Shown: positions 34,635-44,062 of the stretch, in pieces | Numbering within the stretch: the first letter of the stretch is position 1 | How the letters are laid out: every line of letters starts with the position of its first letter | Assembly (NCBI GenBank): GCA_015056655.1 | Contig: SVFV01000003.1 | Location: forward strand, 120,809-184,808 | Length of the DNA stretch: 64,000 nt | DNA from: Butyrivibrio sp. | Lineage (GTDB): Bacteria > Bacillota > Clostridia > Lachnospirales > Lachnospiraceae | Reading direction: 5' to 3' | Program-made: the position numbers and the translations under genes | Notes under the pieces: model-generated | The model's input: only the letters and a program-made list of their open reading frames with translations | Told to the model about the DNA's origin: nothing | The model's database searches: none

Positions 34635-35381
34635 ATGGGAAATAAGTCACTGGATTTTCTTGAAATGATAAAGAACGGAGCAGATAATAGCCACTCTATT
34701 GCCAGAATAAAAGATACGTCAAAAGTACAGCAGCTGGTTAAAAATAACGCGGCTGCAGAAAAGTCCACTACAAAACCAACCGCAAATACCATTTTAAAAA
34801 GAACCATATCAAAAAAGCCTGCAGCAAGCACAATTGCCGTTATAGATACTGAGACCAACTGGTATGACGAAGTTATGTCTATTGGAGTTGCTCTTGCAGA
34901 CGCTGAGACATTTAAATGTGTAGAAGCAAGGTACTACATCATAGATCCCGAATATAGAAAAGGTGGAATGTATTCCAATGTATTAAATATTGTAAAGAGC
35001 ATTCCAAGCGTGGTTGCATCAAGAGATGATGCCATGTCTGATATCAGGGGTTGGCTTGATTCCAAGAATACTTCAAGTCTTTTCGCCTACAACGCCAAAT
35101 TTGACTATGGTCATATGGAAGAGCTCACCTCTTATGAGTGGTTTGATATCATGCGCCTTGCTGCCTACAAGCAGTATAACAGCGCTATTCCTGAAACAGC
35201 TGAGTGCTGTAAAACTGGTCGTCTTAAGCGTGGTTATGGAGTTCAGGATATACTTCGCATGTTATCTGGAGACTATACCTACTGTGAAACTCATAATGCA
35301 GTTTTAGATGCCATGGATGAATTAAAGATAGTTGAGCTTATGGGACACGACCTTGAAGTCTACGAAATTGCCAGACTATAA
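34635..35381 (+). CDS. DnaQ-like 3'-5' exonuclease domain protein
   Basis: A 248-residue protein with a basic, low-complexity N-terminal region of about 65 residues (AAAEKSTTKPTANTI and KRTISKKPAAS) and a DEDDh exonuclease fold. Exo I is VIDTETNWYDEVMSIG (Asp and Glu near residue 71), Exo II is YNAKFDYGHM near 155, and Exo III is HNAVLDAMDEL with His and Asp near 228. It could proofread or trim nucleic acids. The N-terminal tail looks like a flexible linker, perhaps binding DNA or a partner. It is not fused to a polymerase or helicase. Stop is followed by a strong terminator. Confidence 0.85.
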   Translation: MGNKSLDFLEMIKNGADNSHSIARIKDTSKVQQLVKNNAAAEKSTTKPTANTILKRTISKKPAASTIAVIDTETNWYDEVMSIGVALADAETFKCVEARYYIIDPEYRKGGMYSNVLNIVKSIPSVVASRDDAMSDIRGWLDSKNTSSLFAYNAKFDYGHMEELTSYEWFDIMRLAAYKQYNSAIPETAECCKTGRLKRGYGVQDILRMLSGDYTYCETHNAVLDAMDELKIVELMGHDLEVYEIARL

Positions 35382-35428
35382 TATAAACTCACCTGAATAC
35401 TTACATTGATAATGATATAATTACAGAA

Positions 35429-35466
35429 AAAACTCACCTCAAATCGAGGTGAGTTTCATTATTTTT
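35429..35466. terminator. Bidirectional terminator after the exonuclease gene
   Basis: A perfect 10-bp stem AACTCACCTC/GAGGTGAGTT with a 5-nt loop. T residues follow on the plus strand and a six-T run on the minus strand, so it would end both the exonuclease transcript and a minus-strand transcript across 35500-35664. Confidence 0.88.
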
Positions 35467-35499
35467 GTCTCAATGACATAATCGCTATAATGCCTTGGA

Positions 35500-35664
35500 T
35501 CATGCCTGCTGGATATTCTGTAACATCTCGATGGCTGTCTTGCCTTCTGCTACAGTAATAGTCATTGTAGGGGCTTCATACTTTCCAAGAAGTCTATAAC
35601 GCATCTCTTCCGGATGGTTATACAGCTGATCCATAATGCGATCAAACGCTATCTTCCATTCCAT
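35500..35664 (-). CDS. Small 54-residue open frame, probably expressed
   Basis: Frame MEWKIAFDRIMDQLYNHPEE... to a TGA at 35500, read directly from the sequence. It is preceded by AGGAGA at about 10 nt and ends 34 nt before a terminator with a good U run on this strand. The amphipathic N-terminus and absence of membrane helices give no family. A GC hairpin TGCAGGT/ACCTGCA lies just before the ribosome site. Beyond this frame, the 436-bp gap between the exonuclease and the NhaC gene holds only these elements and AT-rich sequence. Confidence 0.45.
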   Translation of the reverse strand: MEWKIAFDRIMDQLYNHPEEMRYRLLGKYEAPTMTITVAEGKTAIEMLQNIQQA

Positions 35665-35686
35665 ACTATTTATCTCTCCTATCTAT

Positions 35687-35704
35687 TGCAGGTCCCCACC
35701 TGCA
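35687..35704 (-). promoter_or_regulatory. Hairpin TGCAGGT-CCCC-ACCTGCA in the leader of the small gene
   Basis: A perfect 7-bp stem with a 4-nt loop lies a few bases upstream of the ribosome site of the 54-residue frame. It could control access to that site or form part of a structured RNA. Confidence 0.4.
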
Positions 35705-35817
35705 CTCAACCGACGTTCTCCCCCTATCAACGCCATATTTTCAGATGCAGTCATTATCATAATCGATATAACTTTATCCTTCAAGAGACAAATACTTAAT
35801 ATTTTATGAAAAATATA

Positions 35818-37371
35818 TTATTTCTTTGTATATTTTGACCTAATAATTAACAAACATCCGACCATTGCAACGATTCCAACAGGAAGTGAAATCAGCCATG
35901 CAGTTTTTACCTTAAAGACTGTATTTACTATTCCGCTGAAGATATATACAACGCATGATACACCAGCTGCTGTAAGTGCATAAGGAAGCTGTGTTGATAC
36001 GTGCTTAATATGATCACACTCTGCTCCGGCACTTGCCATGATTGTTGTATCTGATATAGGTGAGCAGTGATCTCCACATACAGCACCAGCCATACATGCA
36101 GAAATTGCCATGATCATAAGCTCATTATTTATGTCAGCACCAAATACATTAACTACGATAGGAATAAGGATACCAAAGGTTCCCCATGAAGTTCCTGTAG
36201 CAAATGCAAGGAAAGCACCAATTATGAATACTATTGCAGGAAGCAGACTCATAACAGCTGAATTATCTGCGATATTCTCAACAATTCCTGCCACATAGGT
36301 TGCTGCGCCAAGTGAATCTGTCATAGACTTAAGTGTCCATGCAAAGGTCAGAATCAAAATAGCGGGAACCATGCTCTTGAATCCCTCAGGAATTGCATTC
36401 ATACATTCATTGAAGCTAAGTACTCTTGTCACAAGCATAAAAATAATTGTAAGTACAAGTGCTACTACTGAACCATATACAAGACCTACAGATGCATCTG
36501 AGTTAGAGAAAGCATCAATAAAGTTCTCTCCTTCGAAGAAGCCACCTGTATAGATCATACCAATTATGCAGCTTACGATCAGAGCTACAATAGGAAGTAC
36601 CAGATGAATAACTCTTCCTTTTCCTGAAACAGGAGGATGCGGCTGATCTTCAGCACCTGTCATACTTGAATGATCTGCTTTCTTTTCCTTCTCCTTAAGC
36701 TTCTTCTCTATCTCGCCAAGCTCAGCCTTTCTCATCGGGCCATAGTCAAAATTCGCTACTGTCAAAGTGAACATCATAACAATTGTCAAAAGAGCATAGA
36801 AGTTATAAGGGATTGCTCTTATGAAAAGAGTAAGTCCATTTGCTCCATCAACGAAGCCTGTAACTGCTGCAGCCCATGAAGAGATAGGTGCAATAATACA
36901 TACAGGAGCAGCTGTAGCATCGATGAGGTAAGCAAGCTTTTCTCTGGATATCTTATGCTTATCTGTTAAGGGTCTCATAACTGAACCAACAGTAAGGCAG
37001 TTAAAATAGTCATCAATGAAAATAAGGCATCCAAGAACTATTGTTGCTACCTGTGCACCAGCCTTGGTCTTTACGTGTTCTACTGCCCATCTTCCGAAGG
37101 CTGCGGAACCACCGGCACGGTTCATTAACATTACCATGCTTCCAAGTATTACAAGGAAAATCAGGATACCCACATTCCATGGATCTGAGAGCTGCCCAAT
37201 CATGCCATCTACAAATACATGCTGCATTGTTCCGGCAAAACCGAAATTAGAATAAAGAAGTCCACCAAATAGAATACCAATGAATAAGGATGAATAAACT
37301 TCTTTTGTTAAAAGGGCAAGTCCAATTGCAATTATCGCGGGCATGAGCGCCCAGAATGAATCTACAAACAT
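35818..37371 (-). CDS. NhaC-family Na+/H+ antiporter
   Basis: A 517-residue membrane antiporter of the NhaC/ArsB superfamily with 11 to 12 helices. Recognisable segments are IFIDDYFNCLTVGSVMRPL near residue 118, SSWAAAVTG near 163, FATGTSWGTFGILIPI near 400 and CMAGAVCGDHCSPISDTTIM near 436, the last typical of NhaC. A cytosolic loop near 225-250 is charged (KEKEKKADHSS). It probably exports Na+ or exchanges organic acids for Na+/H+; NhaC relatives also exchange malate and lactate, so the substrate is open. Monocistronic. Confidence 0.9.
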   Translation of the reverse strand: MFVDSFWALMPAIIAIGLALLTKEVYSSLFIGILFGGLLYSNFGFAGTMQHVFVDGMIGQLSDPWNVGILIFLVILGSMVMLMNRAGGSAAFGRWAVEHVKTKAGAQVATIVLGCLIFIDDYFNCLTVGSVMRPLTDKHKISREKLAYLIDATAAPVCIIAPISSWAAAVTGFVDGANGLTLFIRAIPYNFYALLTIVMMFTLTVANFDYGPMRKAELGEIEKKLKEKEKKADHSSMTGAEDQPHPPVSGKGRVIHLVLPIVALIVSCIIGMIYTGGFFEGENFIDAFSNSDASVGLVYGSVVALVLTIIFMLVTRVLSFNECMNAIPEGFKSMVPAILILTFAWTLKSMTDSLGAATYVAGIVENIADNSAVMSLLPAIVFIIGAFLAFATGTSWGTFGILIPIVVNVFGADINNELMIMAISACMAGAVCGDHCSPISDTTIMASAGAECDHIKHVSTQLPYALTAAGVSCVVYIFSGIVNTVFKVKTAWLISLPVGIVAMVGCLLIIRSKYTKK

Positions 37372-37424
37372 ACCGTTTTGTCCTCCCTCAACAATGGATT
37401 TTTGATTTTTTACTATTATACACT

Positions 37425-37462
37425 AAAGTGCCGCAGTGGAATACCTCCTGCGGCACTTTTTA
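37425..37462 (-). terminator. Hairpin terminator after gdhA
   Basis: AAAGTGCCGCAG and CTGCGGCACTTT form a 12-bp stem just downstream of the gdhA stop on the minus strand. The following T run on that strand is short; a TATAAT-like box for the NhaC gene starts right after it. Confidence 0.7.
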
Positions 37463-37491
37463 TCTAAAACTTAATTTTTGGAGTATCTGTA

Positions 37492-38998
<1,507 letters not shown>

Positions 38999-39028
38999 GC
39001 ACTTTATTACATTAAATTGAAAAAGTTT

Positions 39029-40195
39029 TTATTCTTCTGTTTCTTTATCTGTTTCTGTATCTACTTCATCAGTTTCTACATCTGCTTCTACAGTTGCATC
39101 ATCAGAAGCTTCTACTGTTTCAGTTTCTTTAGCTTCCGTCTCTTCGACTTCAGTTTCTTTAGCTTCTATCTCTTCAGCATCAGCCTCTTTAGTCTCGATT
39201 TTCTCAAAAGCTTCATCATCTGCAGCGAATTTAACACCTATCTGACCTCTGATAAAGTCCATCATATTCATTATCTTAATGGTCTGAGCGCTAGGCATCT
39301 CAGGACATTCCTTCCAATTCTCATTAAGAGAATTGATCACAGACATAACTTCATATTCATAGCCTGTTATCTGCTTCTCACGTTTGTAATAGCCCTCTTT
39401 TTCACCTGCATTGTTATAAACCGTAATGCTGGAGAAATTGTTGATGTCCTCAACCTCTATATGACCGTTAGAACCAAATATCATACCCTTATTACAGCCA
39501 CTTGAAACAGCACTGCATGTAATTACAGCGAGCTGTCCGGTTCTGTATTTAAGAGTAATGCTATCCTGCATATCAACACCACTGTCATTTGTAACAGCTA
39601 CACTTGAAATATCTGTTACATCATCACCAAGAACCATTGTGGCAAAATTAAGTCCATACACTCCAAGATCAAGAAGCGCTCCGCCACCAAGAGAAGCCTC
39701 ATGAATACGCTGTCTCCATGCGATATTGAAGCTAAGGTCTGCTGTTACCATCTGAACATCACCGATCTTATTGCTTGAAATAATATCCTTAAGCTTTTTG
39801 CCAAGCGGAATAAATCTAGTCCACATTGCTTCTGTAAGCAAAAGGTCTTTTTCTGCAGCAAGCTTAAACATAGCGGCTGCCTGCTTCTCATTTAATGCAA
39901 ACGCCTTCTCGCAAAGAACAGACTTACCGTTTTCAAGTGCAAGGCAAGTATTAGCGTAATGCTCTGAATGAGGTGTTGCTACATATATGAAATCAATCTT
40001 AGGATCCTTGCACAGCTCTTCATATGAGCCGTAAGCAACCTTAGCCTTGTTCTCTTTAGCAAATGCCTGAGCCTTCTCCAGGGTTCTTGAACCTACAGCA
40101 TAAAGAGTAACACCCTTCATGCCTCTGATAGTTTTGGCCATAGTTCCAGCTATTGAGCCAGTTCCCATTATTCCAACACGCTTTTGTCCAAACAT
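39029..40195 (-). CDS. Gfo/Idh/MocA oxidoreductase with acidic C-terminal tail
   Basis: A 388-residue NAD(P)-dependent sugar or polyol dehydrogenase. The Rossmann fold begins VGIMGTGSIAGTMAKTI, then DFIYVATPHSEHYANTCLAL, the catalytic motif CEKAFALNEKQAA, LLTEAMWTRFIP and GGGALLDLGVYGLNFA, as in dihydrodiol dehydrogenase-like members. The enzyme part ends near residue 325. The last 60 residues are almost only Glu, Asp, Thr, Ala and Val and arise partly from a 30-bp tandem repeat. Such a tail is not part of the family. The substrate is unknown. Confidence 0.87.
   Translation of the reverse strand: MFGQKRVGIMGTGSIAGTMAKTIRGMKGVTLYAVGSRTLEKAQAFAKENKAKVAYGSYEELCKDPKIDFIYVATPHSEHYANTCLALENGKSVLCEKAFALNEKQAAAMFKLAAEKDLLLTEAMWTRFIPLGKKLKDIISSNKIGDVQMVTADLSFNIAWRQRIHEASLGGGALLDLGVYGLNFATMVLGDDVTDISSVAVTNDSGVDMQDSITLKYRTGQLAVITCSAVSSGCNKGMIFGSNGHIEVEDINNFSSITVYNNAGEKEGYYKREKQITGYEYEVMSVINSLNENWKECPEMPSAQTIKIMNMMDFIRGQIGVKFAADDEAFEKIETKEADAEEIEAKETEVEETEAKETETVEASDDATVEADVETDEVDTETDKETEE
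39121..39180 (-). repeat. 30-bp tandem repeat coding for the acidic tail
   Basis: Two adjacent 30-bp units, 25 of 30 identical, starting CAGTTTCTTTAGCTTC on the plus strand. They encode successive E-A-K-E-T type peptides in the tail of the oxidoreductase and could change copy number. Confidence 0.7.
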
Positions 40196-40222
40196 AATAA
40201 TCCCCTTCTGATGGTAGGATCA

Positions 40223-41701
40223 TCAATCCATCTTAAGAAACTCTGTCTTAATGTATCCGGTCTTTCCGTCGTACTCAACCTTAGCCCATCCGTTAGCATA
40301 CTGCTCTATAACGTTGATTATCTCATTCTTGTAAATATTTGTAATAATATTATCGTTAGAATCTGTGCTCTGTGACTTACGAAGTCTTACAGTATCTGAC
40401 ACCTGCATCTTACCCTTTGCATTAGAATCCACCTTGGAAGATGCGCTGTCACTATTCGAATCATTTGTGGAAGAAGCCGTATCTGCGGCGTTATCTGTCT
40501 CCTCTGTATCAGCTGTCCCAGAACCACCTTCAGTTGCTGCATCTGCTGTATCTTCTGTAACCTCTTCGAAGTACATTGTCTTTACATAAGCAACTCCATC
40601 CTGATACTCAATTTTACTCCAGCCATTTGCAAGTTCTTCAAGCTGTGTAAACTCTTCACCAATAGAGGTCTTACCAACCTTATCAGCTGTTTCAGAATCA
40701 GAGCTTCTGATATTGATTACATCTGTAGCCTTGATTGTCTTCTTAACAGGAGCAGCTTCCTCTACAGAACCAGCCTCTGCAGCAGCATCAGCCTCCTGGC
40801 CATCCTCTCCTGATGTAGCCTCTGCTGCATCCTCTGCAGGAGCAGCTTCTTCACCCTCTGCTGGTGTCTCTGAAGCCTCTGCTGGTGTCTCTGAAGCCTC
40901 TGCTACAGCCTCATCAGTAATAGGTGCCTCTCCAGACTCAATTGCTGCAAGTGCCTCACCAACAGATACCTGAATTTTTGCGCTCATATCTGAAAGAAAA
41001 TCTGCGAGCTCTTTATTTTCTGCAATTATGTCATTATAGCTAACAGCGACCTCGTTATTAAGGTCCTTAACATCCGCCTGTAAAGAAATATTACTTATAT
41101 AATCAGTAACGCGATCATCGACAACATCACCATTGATGAAAAGCTTTCCGTTTTCATCTGTGCATACGTACATTGTCTGCATACCTGGCATGGCAATGTC
41201 ATAGCCCTCAAAAAGGACCTCTGTATATGCGTAAACTACATAGCTTCCATCAACCGGGCCTGGCTTAGTATAAACATCAATAGTAGGAATACCTGAAATA
41301 GACTCGGATACCTCCTGAAGTCTAAGCTCCTCAGTAGCCTCAAGTCCTACATAAATAGACTTGATAGTATCCATATCTCCTGCAGCATAGGCATCAAAAT
41401 ATGTCTTCATAAGAGTATTTACATCTTCGTATGCGTTTTTCTCTAAATCCACCTCAGGAACTACATAGCTTCCATCTTCATTTACTGATGTAACAACATC
41501 CTCCTGAATTTTTCCTTCGTTTTCCTTCTTATTTGCATTAAGTGCTATGATGATTGTCAGTGCCACAGCCAAAACCAGAATCAGTGGCATTACTATTTTT
41601 TTGTTATCAGCAATATATTCTAAAAAGTTCCTCTTATCCTGTGCTGCAAACGGATTGTCGATTTTGTTGTTTCCCTTAAAGTTAAATTTCTTAAAATTCA
41701 T
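40223..41701 (-). CDS. Membrane-anchored protein with two bacterial SH3 domains
   Basis: A 492-residue surface protein. A cytosolic start of about 34 residues is followed by one membrane helix near 35-52, then an outer domain of about 170 residues, an Ala/Glu/Pro/Ser-rich linker (about 265-320), an SH3 domain (about 322-375: ATDVINIRSSDSETADKVGK in part), a second acidic linker and a second SH3 domain at the C-terminus (about 432-492: VRLRKSQSTDSND and GWAKVEYDGKTGYI). Such SH3b domains usually bind the cell wall. The outer domain is unrecognised. The linkers carry short repeats. It is transcribed toward the oxidoreductase, 27 nt downstream. Confidence 0.85.
   Translation of the reverse strand: MNFKKFNFKGNNKIDNPFAAQDKRNFLEYIADNKKIVMPLILVLAVALTIIIALNANKKENEGKIQEDVVTSVNEDGSYVVPEVDLEKNAYEDVNTLMKTYFDAYAAGDMDTIKSIYVGLEATEELRLQEVSESISGIPTIDVYTKPGPVDGSYVVYAYTEVLFEGYDIAMPGMQTMYVCTDENGKLFINGDVVDDRVTDYISNISLQADVKDLNNEVAVSYNDIIAENKELADFLSDMSAKIQVSVGEALAAIESGEAPITDEAVAEASETPAEASETPAEGEEAAPAEDAAEATSGEDGQEADAAAEAGSVEEAAPVKKTIKATDVINIRSSDSETADKVGKTSIGEEFTQLEELANGWSKIEYQDGVAYVKTMYFEEVTEDTADAATEGGSGTADTEETDNAADTASSTNDSNSDSASSKVDSNAKGKMQVSDTVRLRKSQSTDSNDNIITNIYKNEIINVIEQYANGWAKVEYDGKTGYIKTEFLKMD
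40856..40897 (-). repeat. 21-bp tandem repeat in the SH3-protein linker
   Basis: Two exact copies of a 21-bp unit (CTCTGCTGGTGTCTCTGAAGC) coding for EASETPA, part of a Glu/Ala/Pro linker. A partial third unit follows. Confidence 0.75.
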
Positions 41702-41744
41702 TAGCTCTCTTCCTTATTATATCTGTAAACATTTGACACAAGTA

Positions 41745-41816
41745 TGCACCCGACAGGAATCGAACCTGCATTAAAGGCGTCGGAGGCCTCCGTTCTATCC
41801 ATTAGACTACGGGTGC
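41745..41816 (-). tRNA. tRNA-Arg (anticodon CCG)
   Basis: Minus-strand cloverleaf: acceptor GCACCCG pairs fully with CGGGTGC, anticodon arm GAGGC-CTCCGAC-GCCTT gives anticodon CCG, and the T arm GCAGG-TTCGATT-CCTGT is intact. The D arm (GTCT..AGA) has an extra base but folds. CCA is not encoded. It reads CGG codons and stands alone between the SH3-protein and DUF5688 genes. Confidence 0.93.
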
Positions 41817-41846
41817 AAAAATGTTACAGATTTATTACGTACTCGA

Positions 41847-42782
41847 CTATAATACCATAGCCCTACTTCCCTCTTCAAGCATTTTCACATTATTTTCACC
41901 ATCTCCATCGTAGTAATAAACGTTATCTGAAAGGTAGTCCTCCTCCCTGATGCAGGTGGTATTTACACTTCTGATGATGTGCTCAATCTCATCCTTATCC
42001 ATCACTCCTATATCCTTTAGGAATATGACTTCATGTATGGATGAAGGGATGATATAAAAGGCTCCACCAAGGCTTTCGTACACCTCCCTTAAAAGCCCCG
42101 GATACAAGATAACCGAAGCTCCCTTTAGCTTCTTATCGTTAGATGCCACGTATAAACCTGATGGATTATCAATAACTTCATCATAAAGGTCATCCTCCTC
42201 TGCGCTCATTCCATTTAAGATGCTGTCCATCATCTTGCTTATGGGTACCACCTCTGCAGGGAATAATCTCGGTGTGTTATCCATGGCCATCTCGTAGAGA
42301 TCCTCCTCGGTAACTCCCCAGAACTCTGCATGTGCATTATTTATTCCAATTGTCCCTTCTATTCCAAATTTCTCGAGAGCCACAAAATAAGTTACAGCCA
42401 GATTGTTCAGGTATCTATGCGGCATATTTGAAAGTTCCTCTTCATTTTTCTCACCTGAAACAAGCCTATAACAAATAAGGCTCCTAACCTCCTCAATGTT
42501 CTGAAAAAATGAAATGTCCACATTCTCCGGAACAATGTACTTTTCAAACATGTCGCATATCTCGTCAACAATATCATCGAACAATTTACCTTCTATGAAC
42601 TCGTCATAATATTCATCCATATATATAGTAGGTGCGCAGTTACTCTCTTCTACTCTAACAAGAAGTCCTTCCTTCTTAAGCCCGTTATTCTTAACTACAC
42701 TGTTTCTCTTAACCTCAGCTCTATCTCCAAAACGAGCATCAACCTTGTCCTTTATCTTTTCAAAAAATAATTCCTTTTCCAT
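41847..42782 (-). CDS. DUF5688 family protein
   Basis: A 311-residue soluble protein typical of Lachnospiraceae. Features I associate with DUF5688 are ELFFEKIKDKVDARFGDRAEV at the start (quoted in part), APTIYMDEYYDEF near residue 53, FAKALE-like alternation with RLVSGEKNEEEL near 105, VPISKMMDSIL near 180 and a C-terminal GGAFYIIPSSIHEVIFL. It has no membrane helix or enzymatic motif that I can name. ATG at 42782 follows GGAGGAG by six bases; a TTG 15 nt upstream is less likely. Function unknown. Confidence 0.8.
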   Translation of the reverse strand: MEKELFFEKIKDKVDARFGDRAEVKRNSVVKNNGLKKEGLLVRVEESNCAPTIYMDEYYDEFIEGKLFDDIVDEICDMFEKYIVPENVDISFFQNIEEVRSLICYRLVSGEKNEEELSNMPHRYLNNLAVTYFVALEKFGIEGTIGINNAHAEFWGVTEEDLYEMAMDNTPRLFPAEVVPISKMMDSILNGMSAEEDDLYDEVIDNPSGLYVASNDKKLKGASVILYPGLLREVYESLGGAFYIIPSSIHEVIFLKDIGVMDKDEIEHIIRSVNTTCIREEDYLSDNVYYYDGDGENNVKMLEEGSRAMVL

Positions 42783-42815
42783 AAAATTCTCCTCCAATCA
42801 AAATTTAAAAAACAA

Positions 42816-42857
42816 TAAAAAAAGACAATGAAAGATTATTTGTCCTTCATTGTCTTA
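42816..42857 (-). terminator. Terminator after efp
   Basis: AAGACAATGAA and TTCATTGTCTT form an 11-bp stem around a 13-nt loop, followed on the minus strand by seven U. It ends the efp transcript. Confidence 0.85.
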
Positions 42858-42899
42858 CAAGTCTATTGATTAACTTTTTCAGAAAAAAACGGTAAATAA

Positions 42900-43457
42900 T
42901 TATACTCTGGAGAGGTATTCTCCTGATCTTGTGTCAATCTTGATAATGTCGCCGCCGTTAACGAAAAGCGGAACCTGTACAACAGCACCAGTCTCAACTG
43001 TAGCAGGCTTTGTAGCACCTGTAGCTGTATCGCCCTTGAAACCAGGCTCTGTCTCTGTGATCTCGAGCTCTACAAAAAGCGGAGGCTCTACTGCGAATAC
43101 GTTGCCGTTGTAAGAATGGATCTGAACTGTCTCATTCTCCTTAACGAACTTCATTGAATCCCCTACCTGATCCTGTGTAAGAGAAATCTGCTCATATGTC
43201 TCGTTATCCATAAAGTTGAAAAGATCTCCATCAGCGTAAAGATACTGCATATCCTTACGATCAATACGAGCTGCAGGGAACTTCTCAGTAGGTCTGAAAG
43301 TTGTCTCCTTAACACCACCGTTGATGATGTCCTTAAGCTTTGTTCTTACGAAAGCAGCACCCTTACCAGGCTTAACGTGCTGGAACTCAATTATCTGACA
43401 TACATTACCATCTATCTCGATAGTCATACCGTTTCTGAAATCACTTGCAGAAATCAT
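42900..43457 (-). CDS. efp: Translation elongation factor P
   Basis: A 185-residue factor that binds the ribosome between P and E sites and relieves stalling at polyproline. Three beta-barrel domains are expected; the exposed tip loop [10 protein letters not shown] carries Lys32, the usual modification site. The C-terminal signature region includes [17 protein letters not shown]. Length is normal. AGGAGG precedes the ATG. It is separated by 123 nt from aroQ; the aroQ-efp neighbourhood is common in Firmicutes. No EF-P modifying enzyme is in the window. Confidence 0.97.
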   Translation of the reverse strand: MISASDFRNGMTIEIDGNVCQIIEFQHVKPGKGAAFVRTKLKDIINGGVKETTFRPTEKFPAARIDRKDMQYLYADGDLFNFMDNETYEQISLTQDQVGDSMKFVKENETVQIHSYNGNVFAVEPPLFVELEITETEPGFKGDTATGATKPATVETGAVVQVPLFVNGGDIIKIDTRSGEYLSRV

Positions 43458-43580
43458 AAAAATCCTCCTAATAATTACAAATCAAACAACTTAATAATAG
43501 TATACTAATGTTTAATTTTTTTCAATACCTTTTCTATCTTCTTTTTACATGAAATGAAATAAAAAATCAACTTCTATATT

Positions 43581-44015
43581 TCACATTTTTTCTGCTATAT
43601 AATCCATAGCCTCAGCGTATCCCTCAAGTCCATGTCCATATATCTGCTTATCGCAGGCAGGTGCTGTGACTGAATTTGCCCTGAAGGATTCTCTGTTTTT
43701 TATATCTGAAATATGCACCTCAACCTTGATGATATTCTCAAGGCTTTTTAATGCATCATGGATAGCATAGCTGTAATGAGTATAAGCACCAGGATTTATA
43801 ACTATTCCATCAGTTCCGTTAAAATATGCTTCCTGAAGCTTGTCAATAATCGCTCCTTCATGGTTGGACTGCCACACTTCAAGCTCAGCCCCAAGAGCCT
43901 TGCCCTTTTCTTCAAGCATATTCTTTAAGTATTCATAATCCTGATTCCCATATATGTTCTTTTCTCTGATTCCAAGGAAGTTCAGGTTAGGACCATTTAT
44001 TACAAGTATTTTCAT
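43581..44015 (-). CDS. aroQ: Type II 3-dehydroquinate dehydratase
   Basis: Cytosolic shikimate-pathway enzyme of 144 residues, working as a dodecamer, which dehydrates 3-dehydroquinate. It begins KILVINGPNLNFLGIREKN, with the catalytic Arg and Tyr in IREKNIYG. NHEGAIID, the substrate loop INPGAYTHYSYAI and VHISDIKNRESFR follow, and HGLEGY near the end. Length is normal for type II enzymes. It lies directly downstream of the aroE-aroK fusion, which supplies the next two steps. Confidence 0.96.
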   Translation of the reverse strand: MKILVINGPNLNFLGIREKNIYGNQDYEYLKNMLEEKGKALGAELEVWQSNHEGAIIDKLQEAYFNGTDGIVINPGAYTHYSYAIHDALKSLENIIKVEVHISDIKNRESFRANSVTAPACDKQIYGHGLEGYAEAMDYIAEKM

Positions 44016-44062
44016 GTTGCCTTATCTCCATTCAAATTATTATGTAAAAAAATCAGTCTCTT

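Noticed and set aside
35500..35817. Known riboswitch (c-di-GMP I/II, glycine, SAM) in the gap before the NhaC gene
   Set aside because: No conserved core of any of these was found; only simple hairpins are visible.
40856..40897. Short repeats considered as a CRISPR
   Set aside because: Adjacent 21-bp units without spacers, in frame with a protein linker.
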